Notes: a model not told the origin generated them from the sequence alone. Counted from the stretch's first letter, positions 9,239 through 19,013 are shown. The stretch is DNA of 64,000 nucleotides from Rickettsia australis str. Phillips (GCF_000273745.1 NZ_AKVZ01000011.1:1-64000); one strand, 5' to 3'. A program made the numbers and translations.

Positions 9239-10114
9239 ATGGAAAAAATCTCAGCATTTATTATTACCAAAAATGAAGCAGCAAGGATAGCACGAGCTAT
9301 AAACAGCGTAAAAAATATTACTGATGAGGTGATAGTAGTCGATAATGAAAGTACTGATGATACGGTTAATATAGCTAAAAAATTAGGAGCAAAGGTAATA
9401 GTAAAGCCGTGGCTTGGCTATGTAGGGCAAAAGTCTTTTGCCGAAAGCCTTTGCGTAAATGATTGGGTGCTTAATATTGATGCCGATGAGGAGTTGTCTA
9501 AAGAGTTACAAGATGAAATAGAGTATATTTTTGCCTCTCATAATCAAGATCATTATTTGGCTTATCAAATAAAGCTGTTAATAATCCATCGTAATGACCA
9601 AAAGCCACGAATGTTTGCTCCATTTAATAAATGTACTCGGTTGTATAATAAAAAATTTGCAAGCTTTGCAAATACCGTAAATAGTACTACTCATGATTCG
9701 GTGGTATTTAACAAAGATGTTGATTTTGCAGGTAAAATTTATCTATTAAATGAAACTGCTTATCATTATTCTGGTACTTCAATTGAGCAGTTGGTAACTA
9801 AAGCACATTTTTATTCTAGCGAGCAAGCAAAAGATTTAGTTAAGCAAGGAAAAAAGCTTTCAAATTTTCGTTTAACAACTGAAATGATATGGTGGTTTTT
9901 TAAAGCGTTTTTTATCAGACGCTATTTTGTATTCGGTTTTGACGGTTTTGTAGATTCAATAATTTTTGCTTTTGCAAGATTTCTAAGGCTTGCGAAGTTA
10001 AGAGAGTCATCGCTTAAATCAAAAAACGTCATTGCGAGCGACTATAGGCATGATTGCATGGATACCAAGTCGTCATTGCGAGAAGCGAAGCAACGCAGCA
10101 ATCCAGAAAAATAA
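9239..10114 (+). CDS. Family 2 glycosyltransferase, LPS-core type (WaaE/KdtX-like)
   Basis: The 291-residue protein has a GT-A fold start (KISAFIITKNEAARIARAIN), the nucleotide-sugar part EVIVVDNESTDDTVNIAKKL and the DXD-type motif NIDADEEL at about residue 80. This matches the family that adds a sugar to the lipopolysaccharide core (WaaE/KdtX). The natural protein seems to end near 'RFLRLAKLRESS'. The last 30 or so residues (about 10018-10114: KNVIASDYRHD to SNPEK) are translated from a CGTCATTGCGAG-type palindromic repeat that overran the original stop. This tail is unlikely to matter for catalysis. Donor and acceptor sugars are unknown. Confidence 0.8.
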   Translation: MEKISAFIITKNEAARIARAINSVKNITDEVIVVDNESTDDTVNIAKKLGAKVIVKPWLGYVGQKSFAESLCVNDWVLNIDADEELSKELQDEIEYIFASHNQDHYLAYQIKLLIIHRNDQKPRMFAPFNKCTRLYNKKFASFANTVNSTTHDSVVFNKDVDFAGKIYLLNETAYHYSGTSIEQLVTKAHFYSSEQAKDLVKQGKKLSNFRLTTEMIWWFFKAFFIRRYFVFGFDGFVDSIIFAFARFLRLAKLRESSLKSKNVIASDYRHDCMDTKSSLREAKQRSNPEK

Positions 10115-10230
10115 TTAAAAAAATTCTGATTTACAGAATTTTTTACTAGATTGCTTCGTTGAATTACTACGTAATTCTTTTCCCAATGACAGAAAACCGA
10201 TCCACGTAATAACGCCTACTCGCAATGATG
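10027..10230. repeat. Palindromic repeat overlapping the glycosyltransferase 3' end
   Basis: CGTCATTGCGAGCGACTATA at the left and CTCGCAATGATG at the right flank a second internal unit (TCGTCATTGCGAGAAGCGAA to TAGATTGCTTCGTTGAATTA). It supplies the stop codon used by the glycosyltransferase. Confidence 0.7.
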
Positions 10231-10252
10231 ATTTAGAAAATAAAAGTAACTT

Positions 10253-11491
10253 ATGAAAGAAAATTTTAACGTTAGTAAATTAAAAAATGGTTTAACAATT
10301 TTAACCTATAATATGACTTATGTTAATTCGGTAGCAATAAATTTAATTGCTAAAGTTGGAGCACGTTATGAGAATGCAGAAGAGGAAGGCATATCTCACT
10401 TTCTTGAGCATATGGCTTTTAAAGGTACAAAAACTAGAACGGCAAAACAGATAGCAGAAGAGTTTGACTCTATAGGCGGACATTTTAATGCCTATACCGG
10501 TCATGAGAATACGGTATATTATGCACGAGTCTTGTCTGAAAATTGTGATAAAGCACTTAATATACTTGCTGATATAATTCAAAATTCTATTTTTGCTGAC
10601 GAAGAAATAGCTAAGGAATATCAGGTGATAATGCAGGAAATTGCTCATCATCAGGATAATCCGGATGACCTAGTATATGAAAAATTTTATAATAAAGTTT
10701 ATAGAGATCAACCATTAGGTAAGGTGATCTTAGGTACTGCTAAAACCATTGCAACTTTTACGAAAGAGCATTTTTTTAACTTTATAGGTAAACATTATAA
10801 TGCTGAAAATCTTTATTTATCAATTGCCGGTAATATTGATCATGATAAAATAGTAATTATAGCGGACAAGTTATTTTCTTCTTTGAATCAAGGAGTAAAA
10901 AGTAGCTTTATTCCGGCAAAATATATAGGTGGAAACAGCTTTATTAATAAGGAGTTAGAGCAAACTAGTTTAGTGCTAGGGTTTGAAGGTACATCATATA
11001 TTAATTTAGAAAAGCTGTACCAAACCCATCTACTTTCTATAATATTCGGCGGCGGTATGTCATCGCGTTTATTTCAAACTATTCGTGAGCAATTAGGTTT
11101 AGCATATGCAGTAGGTAGTTATAATAGTGCTTACTTTGATAGTGGAGTGTTTACAATTTATGCGTCTATTGCACATGATAAATTAGAATTATTATATAGA
11201 GAGATTAAAAACGAAATAATAAAAATGACCGAAAAAGTAAGTGCAGAAGAGATTATTAGAGCTAAAACACAACTTCGTAGTAATTTACAAATGGCTCAAG
11301 AGAAAAATGCTTATAAGTCAGAAGAAATAGGTAAAAATTATTCTGTTTTCGGTAAATATATTCCTCCTGAGGAGATTATGGAAATTATTACAAATATAAA
11401 AGCCGATGACATTATTAATACTGCAAATAAAATATTTAGTAGTACTACTACGTTGGCAATTATTGGTCCGAATGGTTTGAGAGAGGTTTAA
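10253..11491 (+). CDS. M16-family zinc peptidase (processing-peptidase-like)
   Basis: This 412-residue protein is a pitrilysin-type metallopeptidase related to the beta subunit of the mitochondrial processing peptidase. The inverted zinc motif HxxEH is at His49, Glu52, His53 ([12 protein letters not shown]), with the third ligand Glu129 in VIMQEIAHH. The C-terminal half has the glycine-rich loop [20 protein letters not shown]. All catalytic residues are present. It ends directly at the palindrome 11491-11520. Rickettsial homologues have been discussed in connection with the origin of mitochondrial processing peptidase; the natural substrate here is not known. Confidence 0.92.
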   Translation: MKENFNVSKLKNGLTILTYNMTYVNSVAINLIAKVGARYENAEEEGISHFLEHMAFKGTKTRTAKQIAEEFDSIGGHFNAYTGHENTVYYARVLSENCDKALNILADIIQNSIFADEEIAKEYQVIMQEIAHHQDNPDDLVYEKFYNKVYRDQPLGKVILGTAKTIATFTKEHFFNFIGKHYNAENLYLSIAGNIDHDKIVIIADKLFSSLNQGVKSSFIPAKYIGGNSFINKELEQTSLVLGFEGTSYINLEKLYQTHLLSIIFGGGMSSRLFQTIREQLGLAYAVGSYNSAYFDSGVFTIYASIAHDKLELLYREIKNEIIKMTEKVSAEEIIRAKTQLRSNLQMAQEKNAYKSEEIGKNYSVFGKYIPPEEIMEIITNIKADDIINTANKIFSSTTTLAIIGPNGLREV

Positions 11492-11520
11492 TGTCATTCC
11501 TGCTTTCGCAGGAATGACAT
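11491..11520. repeat. Perfect hairpin ATGTCATTCCTGC / GCAGGAATGACAT, TTTC loop
   Basis: Two perfect 13-base arms flank the loop TTTC. The element touches the stop codon of the M16 peptidase gene and is followed by AGGTATTCAC. An equivalent hairpin at 63367-63396 has the loop GAAA but the same downstream AGGTATTCAC. It could also act as an RNA hairpin at the transcript end, though no T run follows. Confidence 0.85.
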
Positions 11521-11571
11521 AGGTATTCACTCAGGCAATGACGAGGAAAATGAATTTTGAGAAAATAACAA

Positions 11572-12282
11572 ATGAAAACACAAATTTACAAAGGTTCAAG
11601 TAAAATTTTATATTCCGCTGAAGAAGATTTTTTACTTATAATGGCCTTTTCTGATAATGTTACCTTAGAAAGTGGTGAAATTATTGAGGTCTCAGGCAAG
11701 GGGGTACTTAATAATAATATTTCTTCTTTTCTAATGGATAAACTGGAAATGATCGGCATTGAAAATCATTTTATCGAAAAAATAAATATGAGGGAGCAAT
11801 TAATTCAATATGTTGAGGTTTTTCCGGTACAAGTAATAATATCATCAGTAGCGTGTGGTAGATTTGTAAAAGAATTTGGAATGGACGAAGGGTATGTGTT
11901 TGATAAACCTATAATCGATTTTAAGGTCCGAAGCCGTGAATTTAAATATCCGATAGTTAATGAGTATCAAATATTAAATTTCGGCTGGTTAACTAGGGAT
12001 GAAATTAAAGCAGTAAAAGAGCAGGCTTTGCGTATATATGATTTTCTAAGCGGCTTATTTATCGGTGTCGGGATTCGGCTTGTTGAGTGTAAATTAGAAT
12101 TTGGGCGTGTGTTGAACGGTGAAGAATCTATCATTATGTTAACTGATGAAATTAGTCCGGATAATTGTAGATTATGGCATATTAACAGTAATGAAAAATT
12201 AGGGTTTGAATTGCTTGAACACAAGTCGAATAAAGCTTTTGAATCATATCAGCTAATAGCTGATCGTTTAAAAGAAAAATAA
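11572..12282 (+). CDS. PurC-like (SAICAR synthetase family) orphan protein, diverged
   Basis: The 236-residue protein is collinear with phosphoribosylaminoimidazole-succinocarboxamide synthase: YKGSSKILY (6-14), GVLNNNISSFLMDKLE, VFPVQVIISS, FDKPIIDFKV, VNEYQILNFGW, LVECKLEFG (170-178) and DEISPDNCRLW (192-202). Several residues that PurC normally uses for substrate are changed: the GKAK near the start is GSSK, the R-N-R strand before AAGS is SSVACG (91-96), LVDFKLE is LVECKLE, and the Asp after RLW is His. No other purine-pathway gene is seen nearby, and rickettsiae import nucleotides. It may be a repurposed or weakly active relic, although the reading frame is kept intact. Confidence 0.75.
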   Translation: MKTQIYKGSSKILYSAEEDFLLIMAFSDNVTLESGEIIEVSGKGVLNNNISSFLMDKLEMIGIENHFIEKINMREQLIQYVEVFPVQVIISSVACGRFVKEFGMDEGYVFDKPIIDFKVRSREFKYPIVNEYQILNFGWLTRDEIKAVKEQALRIYDFLSGLFIGVGIRLVECKLEFGRVLNGEESIIMLTDEISPDNCRLWHINSNEKLGFELLEHKSNKAFESYQLIADRLKEK

Positions 12283-12586
12283 ATATATTTTTAAAGCTGT
12301 ATATGCTATTTTGGACTTGAAAAACACTCCGATGTCATACCGGTTTTGTTGTATGGTTCGTTTTCATCGTTATTGCGAGTAGGTTTTGCCCGCGTGGGTC
12401 AATTTCACTGCTGTCATCCCATGGCTTGACCACGGTATCCAGTTAAAAATACTAAAATTATTAGTATTTTTTATTGTTTTTATAGACCTAGTTAGCAAGC
12501 CACGGGGGGACAGTATGGTTTAATTATCCACGCGGGAATGACATAAGAGAATTTTTGATTTTTAATAATTGTTTACAGTAAAAAAA
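12283..12586. repeat. Spacer filled with palindromic repeats
   Basis: About 300 bases without a gene. It holds a TGTCATACCGG start, CGTTATTGCGAG, GTCATCCCATGGCTTGACCA and CACGGTATCCAGT, an AT hairpin AAATACTAAAATTATTAGTA, and an ending CACGCGGGAATGACAT. Several repeat types seem nested or joined. The ribosome-binding region of the next gene is not clear. Confidence 0.6.
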
Positions 12587-14188
12587 ATGAAAAGACGATT
12601 TATTATAATAAGTTTTATAGCTCTAATCTTAGTGGGATGGGGATATGCTACCTATAAATTTGAACATCAAAGTAAAGAGAATATTATCGCTATTCTTGAT
12701 GGATATAGGGAATATATAGCCTATGATTCAATAAAAGTTAATAAATATAGATTTAGCGTTACTTTAAATAAGGTAATGTTAAAACCTATAGATTGTTATT
12801 TTGATGAAATAGTTATTAGGCATATACCATTTTTAAATATTACAAAAATTGATTCTTACGGTAATAATGTAAAAATTACCACCGTTCAAGATGAAAAAAA
12901 TATTTTTTACTCACCTGATCATCATATAACAATTTGGTTTAGAAAATCTTTATTTAATAGAGAACCGGGTTATTGGAAATTAAGCTTAAGTGATAATAAA
13001 TCAACTCTTTATAGTTCTTTAGATGCAGAAAAATTAGCAGAAAGTGATATTAGCAATTTTGTAATTACTAATACTAAAACATCGGATAACCTGAATTTGT
13101 TAATTTTGGATGGAAAAAATACTGTTTCTTTTATTTCTGAAAATTACAGAAGAAGTTTATATGATAAAATTTTTGAATTTTTGAGAGATAAAATAGCTAA
13201 TGATTCTGATACTGCTTCCTTTGAGTATGGTTTGACAAAGTTAGATATATTGAATTTACCTATTTCTTATAATTCCAAATTAAAACTAAAATATAGTGAT
13301 GAGTTAGTAGCTCTTGGGAAATTATTAATTCAAAACTTTTCTCTAAATCAAAAGCAAGATGAAAATATGCATGCTGTTATTTTTATGCAGATGTTAGGAG
13401 AATTAGTAAAAGGTAAACCGTTTTTATTCTCTTGCGACATTGAAAGAAAAGGAAAAGTAGAAAGTAATTCATATAAATTCAATATAGAAAAAGATAAAAT
13501 TTTTGATTTTGCTTTAAATATTAAATATACTATAGAACCTTCTGAAACATACCAAAAAACGGCAATTGAAGTTTTAGGACGCTACTTTAGTAATGGTTTA
13601 AACAAAAGAGCTGAGTTAGATAAAATTTTTAAACTGACTAGCCCTATTACTCAAGAAGATGGGGAAAAAGTAATGGGTGTTTTTGCAAAAATAAATAATT
13701 CTGAATTTAATTTAAAAGGTGAGTTTGATCCTGAAGCAAAAAAATTATCTGGTAAAACTAATCTTGTAATGGATGATTTTAATTTTGCTATTGATATTGA
13801 TATGCATAATTTAGATAGTCCTCTGAAGCTAGAAAGTGTAATAAAATTATCGGATCCAAATGTGTTTATAAATAATTTTGTGAATTATACCGATAATGCT
13901 GTAATACCTGTGCTTAATAAAATAGAAGATTCTAAGGAATTTGCTTCAAATCTAGGAAAACAATCTTCAGTAATAAAGCAATACGGTTTTAGAGCTATAG
14001 AAGCTTTTAGTAAAAATTCTGAATTAAAAGACGGTGAATCTTTAGTAGTTGATGTAAAAAGTAAAGACGCCGTGCTAACCTTTAACGATAAAGCTATTGA
14101 TCAGATCCTTAGTGATGCAAGAGTATTAGAATTTATGAATGCCATGGTTATGATAGATCAAGAAAGAAAACAAGTGGTCGGTAAATAA
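12587..14188 (+). CDS. Membrane-anchored orphan protein (DUF2125-like?)
   Basis: A 533-residue protein from ATG 12587; a longer frame from TTG 12569 adds six residues without a better ribosome-binding site. One N-terminal membrane helix (FIIISFIALILVGWGYATY, about 4-22) is followed by a large soluble part, probably periplasmic. The opening after the helix (FEHQSKENIIAILDGYREYI, then YRFSVTLNKVML) recalls alphaproteobacterial DUF2125 proteins, in which a short helix pair is followed by a beta-rich body. The resemblance is weak. No catalytic motif is recognised. It precedes thrS, separated by a palindrome. Confidence 0.7.
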   Translation: MKRRFIIISFIALILVGWGYATYKFEHQSKENIIAILDGYREYIAYDSIKVNKYRFSVTLNKVMLKPIDCYFDEIVIRHIPFLNITKIDSYGNNVKITTVQDEKNIFYSPDHHITIWFRKSLFNREPGYWKLSLSDNKSTLYSSLDAEKLAESDISNFVITNTKTSDNLNLLILDGKNTVSFISENYRRSLYDKIFEFLRDKIANDSDTASFEYGLTKLDILNLPISYNSKLKLKYSDELVALGKLLIQNFSLNQKQDENMHAVIFMQMLGELVKGKPFLFSCDIERKGKVESNSYKFNIEKDKIFDFALNIKYTIEPSETYQKTAIEVLGRYFSNGLNKRAELDKIFKLTSPITQEDGEKVMGVFAKINNSEFNLKGEFDPEAKKLSGKTNLVMDDFNFAIDIDMHNLDSPLKLESVIKLSDPNVFINNFVNYTDNAVIPVLNKIEDSKEFASNLGKQSSVIKQYGFRAIEAFSKNSELKDGESLVVDVKSKDAVLTFNDKAIDQILSDARVLEFMNAMVMIDQERKQVVGK

Positions 14189-14215
14189 TTTTAAGTATTG
14201 TTCAGTTAGAGAAAT

Positions 14216-14246
14216 TGTCATCCTGTGGTCAAGCCACGGGATGACA
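14216..14246. repeat. Hairpin TGTCATCCTGTGG / CCACGGGATGACA
   Basis: A 31-base imperfect palindrome, arms 13 bases with one mismatch, with the loop TCAAG. It is the shortest form of the TGTCATCCCGTGGC repeat type. It may fold in the transcript between the upstream gene and thrS. Confidence 0.75.
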
Positions 14247-14315
14247 GCGGATTTTTCAAGAATCATATCGGCAACGTCTAAAATAGAAACCTAGAAAAAA
14301 TAAGTTAGAATAAAA

Positions 14316-16223
14316 ATGATAAATATTTCTTTTCCCGACGGTAGTGTAAGACAATTTGAAAAAGATATTACAGCCTATGAAGTAGCAAATGCAATTTCAA
14401 TGTCGCTTGCTAAAGTAGCAATGGTTGCTGAAATAAATGGTGAGCTTAAAGATTTAAGTACCGTAATTGAAAATGATTGCAAGCTTCGTATTTTAACTGC
14501 AAAAGATTCTGAATGTCTTGAGCTCATAAGGCACGATGCGGCTCATATTATAGCTGAAGCTGCTAAAGAATTATTTCCTGATATTCAGGTAACTATCGGT
14601 CCTGCAATTGAAAATGGTTTTTTTTACGATTTTGCTAAGGATAAGCCATTTACACCGGATGATGTGGCAATGATAGAAGCAAGAATGCATGAAATAGTAA
14701 AGCGAAACGAGCAAATTACTAGAGAATTATGGGATCGTGATAAAGCCGTTGAGTTTTTTAAATCGATAGGGGAGCACTATAAAGCCGAAATTATTGCTTC
14801 AATTCCGGCAGGTGAGCAGATTACTTTATACAGGCAAGGTAATTTTATTGATTTATGTCGAGGCCCGCATGCCCCTTCCACAGGTTTTGTTAAGCATTTT
14901 AAGTTGATGAAAGTTGCAGGAGCTTATTGGCGAGGCGATAGTCGTAATGAGATGTTGCAGCGTATATACGGTACGGCGTGGGCTACAAAAGAGCAACTCG
15001 ATAATTATCTCTTTAGGCTTGAAGAAGCCGAGAAACGTGATCATAGAAAGCTAGGGAAAGAGCTTGATTTATTCCACTTCCAAGAAGAAGCTCAAGGGAT
15101 GGTATTTTGGCATGATAAAGGTTGGAGTATATATAATACCATTGAGCAGTATATTAGGAAAAAGATTCGTAAAAATGGTTATACTGAGGTTAAAACACCT
15201 GTTTTAGTCGATAAAAGTCTTTGGGAAGCTTCAGGACACTGGGAAAAGTTTCGTGACGATATGTTTGCGTTAGAAACAGATGACAAGACGCTTGCTTTAA
15301 AGCCGATGAATTGCCCTTGCCACGTGCAGATATTTAAACAAGGTATCAAGAGCTATCGTGATTTACCGCTACGTATGTCGGAGTTTGGTTTATGTCATCG
15401 TAATGAGGCGTCCGGTGCATTGCACGGTTTAATGAGAGTGCGGAGTTTAGTGCAAGACGATGCACATATATTTTGTGCAGAGGAACAAATTACCGATGAA
15501 ACGGTTAGTTTTTGTAAATTACTGACGGAAATTTATAAAGATTTTGGTTTTACCAATATAAGGGTAAAATTTTCTGATCGTCCTGAGGTGAGAGCTGGTA
15601 GCAATGAGACGTGGAATAAGGCAGAGAATGCTTTAAAAGAAGCAGTGGAAAAAGCCGGGTTTACTTATACGCTAAACCCGGGCGAAGGTGCATTTTACGG
15701 TCCGAAGCTTGAGTTTGTTTTAACCGATGCGATAGGACGGCAGTGGCAATGCGGTACACTTCAGATGGATTTTGTTTTGCCGGAGCGACTCGATGCTAGC
15801 TATATTGCAGCAAGCGGTGAGAAAAAAAGACCGGTAATGCTCCATAGGGCAATACTAGGCTCGCTTGAGCGTTTTATTGGTATATTGATTGAAGAATATG
15901 CTGGGCGTTTTCCTCTTTGGCTTGCTCCTATACAAGTCGCTATTGCAACAATCACAAGCGATTTAAACGATTACGCTTTAGAAGTGCAAAAAGCTTTAAT
16001 TGATAATGGTGTAAGAACGGATATTAATATCTCACCTGATAAAATTAACTATAAGATTCGTGAGTTTTCTAATCAAAAAATACCTATGATTGCTGTAATC
16101 GGTAAACAAGAGCAAGAAAATAAACAAGTAACGATAAGAAGACTTGGAACTACCGAGCAGGAAGTATTATCGCTCGAACAGTTGATAACATTAATTAAGG
16201 AAGAGAATGAGAAGTATTTGTAG
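14316..16223 (+). CDS. thrS: Threonyl-tRNA synthetase
   Basis: The class II synthetase charges tRNA(Thr). In order: a TGS domain (residues 1-60, [20 protein letters not shown]), the second additional editing domain with [10 protein letters not shown] (about 73-82), motif 2 region [11 protein letters not shown], the zinc-ligand motif [10 protein letters not shown], the [12 protein letters not shown] loop, motif 3 ([17 protein letters not shown]) and the anticodon-binding domain at the end. At 635 residues it has normal length. The editing-site cysteine in '[12 protein letters not shown]' is kept. Confidence 0.97.
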   Translation: MINISFPDGSVRQFEKDITAYEVANAISMSLAKVAMVAEINGELKDLSTVIENDCKLRILTAKDSECLELIRHDAAHIIAEAAKELFPDIQVTIGPAIENGFFYDFAKDKPFTPDDVAMIEARMHEIVKRNEQITRELWDRDKAVEFFKSIGEHYKAEIIASIPAGEQITLYRQGNFIDLCRGPHAPSTGFVKHFKLMKVAGAYWRGDSRNEMLQRIYGTAWATKEQLDNYLFRLEEAEKRDHRKLGKELDLFHFQEEAQGMVFWHDKGWSIYNTIEQYIRKKIRKNGYTEVKTPVLVDKSLWEASGHWEKFRDDMFALETDDKTLALKPMNCPCHVQIFKQGIKSYRDLPLRMSEFGLCHRNEASGALHGLMRVRSLVQDDAHIFCAEEQITDETVSFCKLLTEIYKDFGFTNIRVKFSDRPEVRAGSNETWNKAENALKEAVEKAGFTYTLNPGEGAFYGPKLEFVLTDAIGRQWQCGTLQMDFVLPERLDASYIAASGEKKRPVMLHRAILGSLERFIGILIEEYAGRFPLWLAPIQVAIATITSDLNDYALEVQKALIDNGVRTDINISPDKINYKIREFSNQKIPMIAVIGKQEQENKQVTIRRLGTTEQEVLSLEQLITLIKEENEKYL

Positions 16224-16267
16224 TATATATGCAATTTAGAATTGTTTAAGACAACCTAATGTTTCGA

Positions 16268-16428
16268 TGTCATTCCTGCGTAAGCAGGAATCCAGCTACC
16301 ATTAATGTCATACCGCGGACTTGATCGCGGTATCTTAGGACTCAGCATGTAATAACAAGATCCCGTGGTCAAGCCACGGAATGACATTTTTGCTTTTTTT
16401 TTGATTCTCGCTTTCACGAGAATGACAT
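16268..16428. repeat. Cluster of palindromic repeats downstream of thrS
   Basis: Three repeat types in a row: TGTCATTCCTGCGTAAGCAG, TGTCATACCGCGGACTTGAT, and CCCGTGGTCAAGCCACGGAA with ATGACAT, closing with CTCGCTTTCACGAGAATGAC. No gene is present. Short frames opened by it are repeat translations. Confidence 0.65.
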
Positions 16429-16461
16429 AAAACAAGCCATACAGCAATGCCTTCCTAACTA

Positions 16462-16755
16462 TCCTGTTTCTTTTTATGGTCGGTTATAAAGCCATATAAA
16501 TATTGCTATCTTGTTATGATGATTGCACCGTTTGCGAGTGCTCTTTGTATCCTGTTTTATATAACTATGCCCATAAAGCTTTTGCTTGATTGGTTTAACC
16601 AAAACGCAAAGGTTACATTTGCACAAAGTTATAAACCGGTAATGGTTTTTATAGCGGCACAAGCTATTCTTGATGTAGCTTGACGTGCTCACAATTTTGT
16701 ACAGCTTAAAGCCATAATCTGCAAGCCGTTGCATAATTATTTTGCCAAAAAGTAA
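16462..16755 (+). pseudogene. ABC exporter, remnant of the membrane domain
   Basis: In one frame the stretch reads CFFLWSVIKPYKYCYLVMMI, then APFASALCILFYITMPIKLL, LDWFNQNAKVTFAQSYKPVM and FIAAQAILDVA, an in-frame TGA in place of the Trp expected before RAHNFVQLKAI, and a short end to TAA near 16755. It lacks a start codon and the whole ATPase domain. The layout matches the first two membrane helices of the exporter at 3963-5732, so a second, related exporter was probably lost here. Confidence 0.65.
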
Positions 16756-16788
16756 TTGTTTCTCCGAGATATCGGTCTTTATCATTTA

Positions 16789-16995
16789 TTATATATAAAG
16801 GTGGATATCCCCCATCATCTGTCGTAATACAAGCTGCTCTTCATAAGATTTTGACCATGAGATAGGATGTAAATAGAGCAATTTTGCATTCTCAATATTT
16901 TCTTCAATATCAATAAGGGTTTCGCTAATATAGTCTGCTGTTATTTTATAACTAATTATTACGCCCAATTGCTCTAATTTATCTTTATCTTTCAA
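16789..16995 (-). CDS. Short orphan frame, uncertain
   Basis: A 68-residue frame (MKDKDKLEQLGVIISYKITA, ending MMGDIHLYI) with plausible composition and no membrane segment. It may be a small gene or the N-terminal fragment of a decayed one, as the surroundings are pseudogenes. No family is recognised. Confidence 0.3.
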   Translation of the reverse strand: MKDKDKLEQLGVIISYKITADYISETLIDIEENIENAKLLYLHPISWSKSYEEQLVLRQMMGDIHLYI

Positions 16996-17274
16996 TGCAT
17001 GATAGCTTAAATGTTAAGCATGTAAAGCATCTAATCCTTTAGTAAGAATTGCTTACTTTTAGTAAACGATATAGTAACAAGATATATGTTAGACATAGTT
17101 TAAATAAAATTTACCTATTTAGCTAAGAATACTGCCTTTTATAATCTAACTTAATCGAAGTTTATTCCTAAAAAAGCTTACTATTTAGGAATAAGTTCCT
17201 AAATAGCTATATTAGTATTGATTTTAAGCTTGCTTTAAAAAGAAGTATAAAATACTATTTTTCCAAGCAAAAAG
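16996..17274. other. AT-rich spacer with a strong hairpin
   Basis: No gene is seen in these 279 bases. The only clear structure is the inverted repeat at 17181-17206, listed separately. Confidence 0.5.
17175..17206 (-). terminator. Probable Rho-independent terminator of the minus-strand unit
   Basis: The perfect 11-base arms CTATTTAGGAA (17181-17191) and TTCCTAAATAG (17196-17206) flank the loop TAAG. Read on the minus strand, the hairpin is followed by TAAGCTTTTTTAGG, which includes a run of six T. It lies 69 bases beyond the end of the minus-strand gene at 17275. Confidence 0.55.
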
Positions 17275-17685
17275 TTATACCCCTAAAGCTTTTTTACCTT
17301 TAGATTGTTCTTGTTCAACTGCTTGAGTATGAGATTGAACTTGAGGGATTGCAAGATCGACTACATGTTCATATCTAACGCCGTTTTCAAATAAAACTTG
17401 ACCGCATTTATTCACTTGAATAACATCTTCTTTAGAGAACTTATTTAAAATAACTTCCGTAATGTCGTAAAGGAATTTCCAAGATAATTCTATTCTTTCT
17501 TGTAATGTCAGCTTTTTATTTTCTGGTTTTTGACTATTAATGGCAACGTTTGGTGAATCATCAATATTGCCTACTTCAGTAGGTAATATATTTTTTTTAC
17601 GTGCTGCTATTTTCTTATACATTAAAAATAATAATAATGCTAAGCAACCTATGGTAATTAAAATATGAGTATTAGAATTAGACAC
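17275..17685 (-). CDS. Small membrane protein (DUF2660-like)
   Basis: A 136-residue protein from GTG 17685. One membrane helix near the N-terminus (HILITIGCLALLLFLMYKKI, about 6-25) is followed by basic residues and a soluble part with LTLQERIELSWKFLYDITEV. I recall a Rickettsia-only family, DUF2660, with this design, but cannot confirm it. The GTG start overlaps by one base (TAGTG) the stop of the upstream, now frameshifted gene, so both were probably translated in a coupled way. The frame itself is intact. Confidence 0.6.
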   Translation of the reverse strand: MSNSNTHILITIGCLALLLFLMYKKIAARKKNILPTEVGNIDDSPNVAINSQKPENKKLTLQERIELSWKFLYDITEVILNKFSKEDVIQVNKCGQVLFENGVRYEHVVDLAIPQVQSHTQAVEQEQSKGKKALGV

Positions 17686-18884
17686 TATTTTGCTCTTCCT
17701 TGTTGTTGCGTTAAGTTTTGTGTTTTAGAAAGCATCGTAACCGCTGCTTTACCTATATTAACTAAGTTAGCTATATCAGGAGCTAGCTTTGCAACTGCTA
17801 AGACCGGAGTCGGTAATAAGTTAGTTTCTATTGCTAGACTTATAACATTTCCAAGTTCTTTGCTTCTAGGTATTACTCCTACTATTTTTTTATGTTGCTT
17901 GCAATTTCCGTAGCTTTTGCTGCTGCTTTACATAAGGATTCTATTTTGTTACCAAAAGAAGCTTCTGGATTTAATATTTTTAATAATTCTGTTTTAGTTT
18001 CATTTAGATTATCCGAAATAGTATTCTTTACAGAGTTTAATTTGTCAATATTTATATCTTGTGAAATTGCAATTTCAATATTACTTTTTAGTTCTGCTAT
18101 TTTTTCTTCTACTTCATTTTTGCTTTTTGGTATAGCTTTAGCAGCTTTTGCAACATTCTCTAGCGAAGCTCTGTTATTAGGGTTTTTATGTGCTATTTCA
18201 ATAATTTTTTTGGGCAATTCCTTTGAGATTTCTGAAATTGCTGCCACTTATCTTAGCTTTTTCATAAAGGCTTTCAATTTGGTCATTAGATTTAACCTCT
18301 CCCCTTATTTCTTTTATATCATGATACAATTTTATTATTTTTGGCAATAATTTTTCCGAATCCATGAGGTTATTTACTTTTTCAAGTATACCGCTTGTTT
18401 GTATAAATATTCCAAGCATCGGCATTTGAGTCGATATAACCCCGACTAATATATTTTCTAATAATTCTATAATTTTTTTAGAAGCTCCAGGATAGAGTTT
18501 ATCTAATTCTTGCTGAAATTTTAAAACTTGTTCTAAAACGTTTAAACATTTTTTTACAATAATCCCGTTAAATTAAGTTAAATAAAAAGATACCTTTTGT
18601 TTTTAACTGTTCTTGATATGCTTTCTCAAGTGCTTCAGATAAAGTAATTAGAGATTCTTGGATTGTCCTATTAAAAAGTTTTTCTATTTTCTCTATATTG
18701 ATATTTTCAGTGTGAGAGAATTCATTTAAAGAATTTTGTAAAATATAAAATAAATGATCTTCTAAATCTTTTACATTCATTTTCAAAGATTTTGTAAAAC
18801 CGTTTAATTTTATTAAAAGTCTTTGTAGTTCTTCTTGTTGTTCTTTATTTAATCCACTAAAATAGAAAAATCAATTATAGACAT
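17685..18884 (-). pseudogene. Large helical orphan gene, multiply frameshifted
   Basis: From ATG 18884 (MSIIDFS) the frame shifts near 18864 into SGLNKEQQEELQRLL and MNVKDLEDHLFYILQNSL, breaks near 18570 into GIIVKKCLNVLEQVLKFQQE and MPMLGIFIQTSGILEKVNN, breaks near 18235 into 'AAISEISKELPKKIIEIAHK', and breaks in an A run near 17890 into VGVIPRSKELGNVISLAIET. It ends at 17685-17687. The pieces join to one protein of about 400 residues, mostly alpha-helical and without clear membrane segments. Family is unknown. With at least four shifts the gene is dead, while its downstream partner still reads. Confidence 0.7.
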
Positions 18885-18982
18885 AAAATTTATTATTTTG
18901 TTACCAAATATTAATTAATCTTAAAGCTTTATAACCTTAAAATAAAATGTAAAATAGTTATCATTGTCCTTGAGATTAATTT

Positions 18983-19013
18983 TTGTTATATTACGTGCTA
19001 ACATTGCTACAAT
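18983..19013 (+). promoter_or_regulatory. Possible tolC promoter
   Basis: TTGTTA at 18983-18988 and TACAAT at 19008-19013 are separated by 19 bases, 88 bases before the tolC start. Spacing is longer than ideal. This is weak evidence in AT-rich DNA. Confidence 0.25.

Noticed and set aside
11491-11520. Rho-independent terminator
   Set aside because: The hairpin is perfect but lacks a T run on either strand; the same hairpin also occurs inside the queA frame and between pdhA and pdhB.
16256-16447. A 63-codon minus-strand frame after thrS
   Set aside because: It consists of palindromic repeat sequence only.
16474-16785. A 103-codon minus-strand frame
   Set aside because: It is the complement of the ABC exporter remnant, which explains the sequence better.
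17892-18350. A 152-codon plus-strand frame
   Set aside because: It mirrors the minus-strand helical pseudogene; its hydrophobic Leu/Phe/Ser composition is the usual shadow of Lys/Glu-rich coding.
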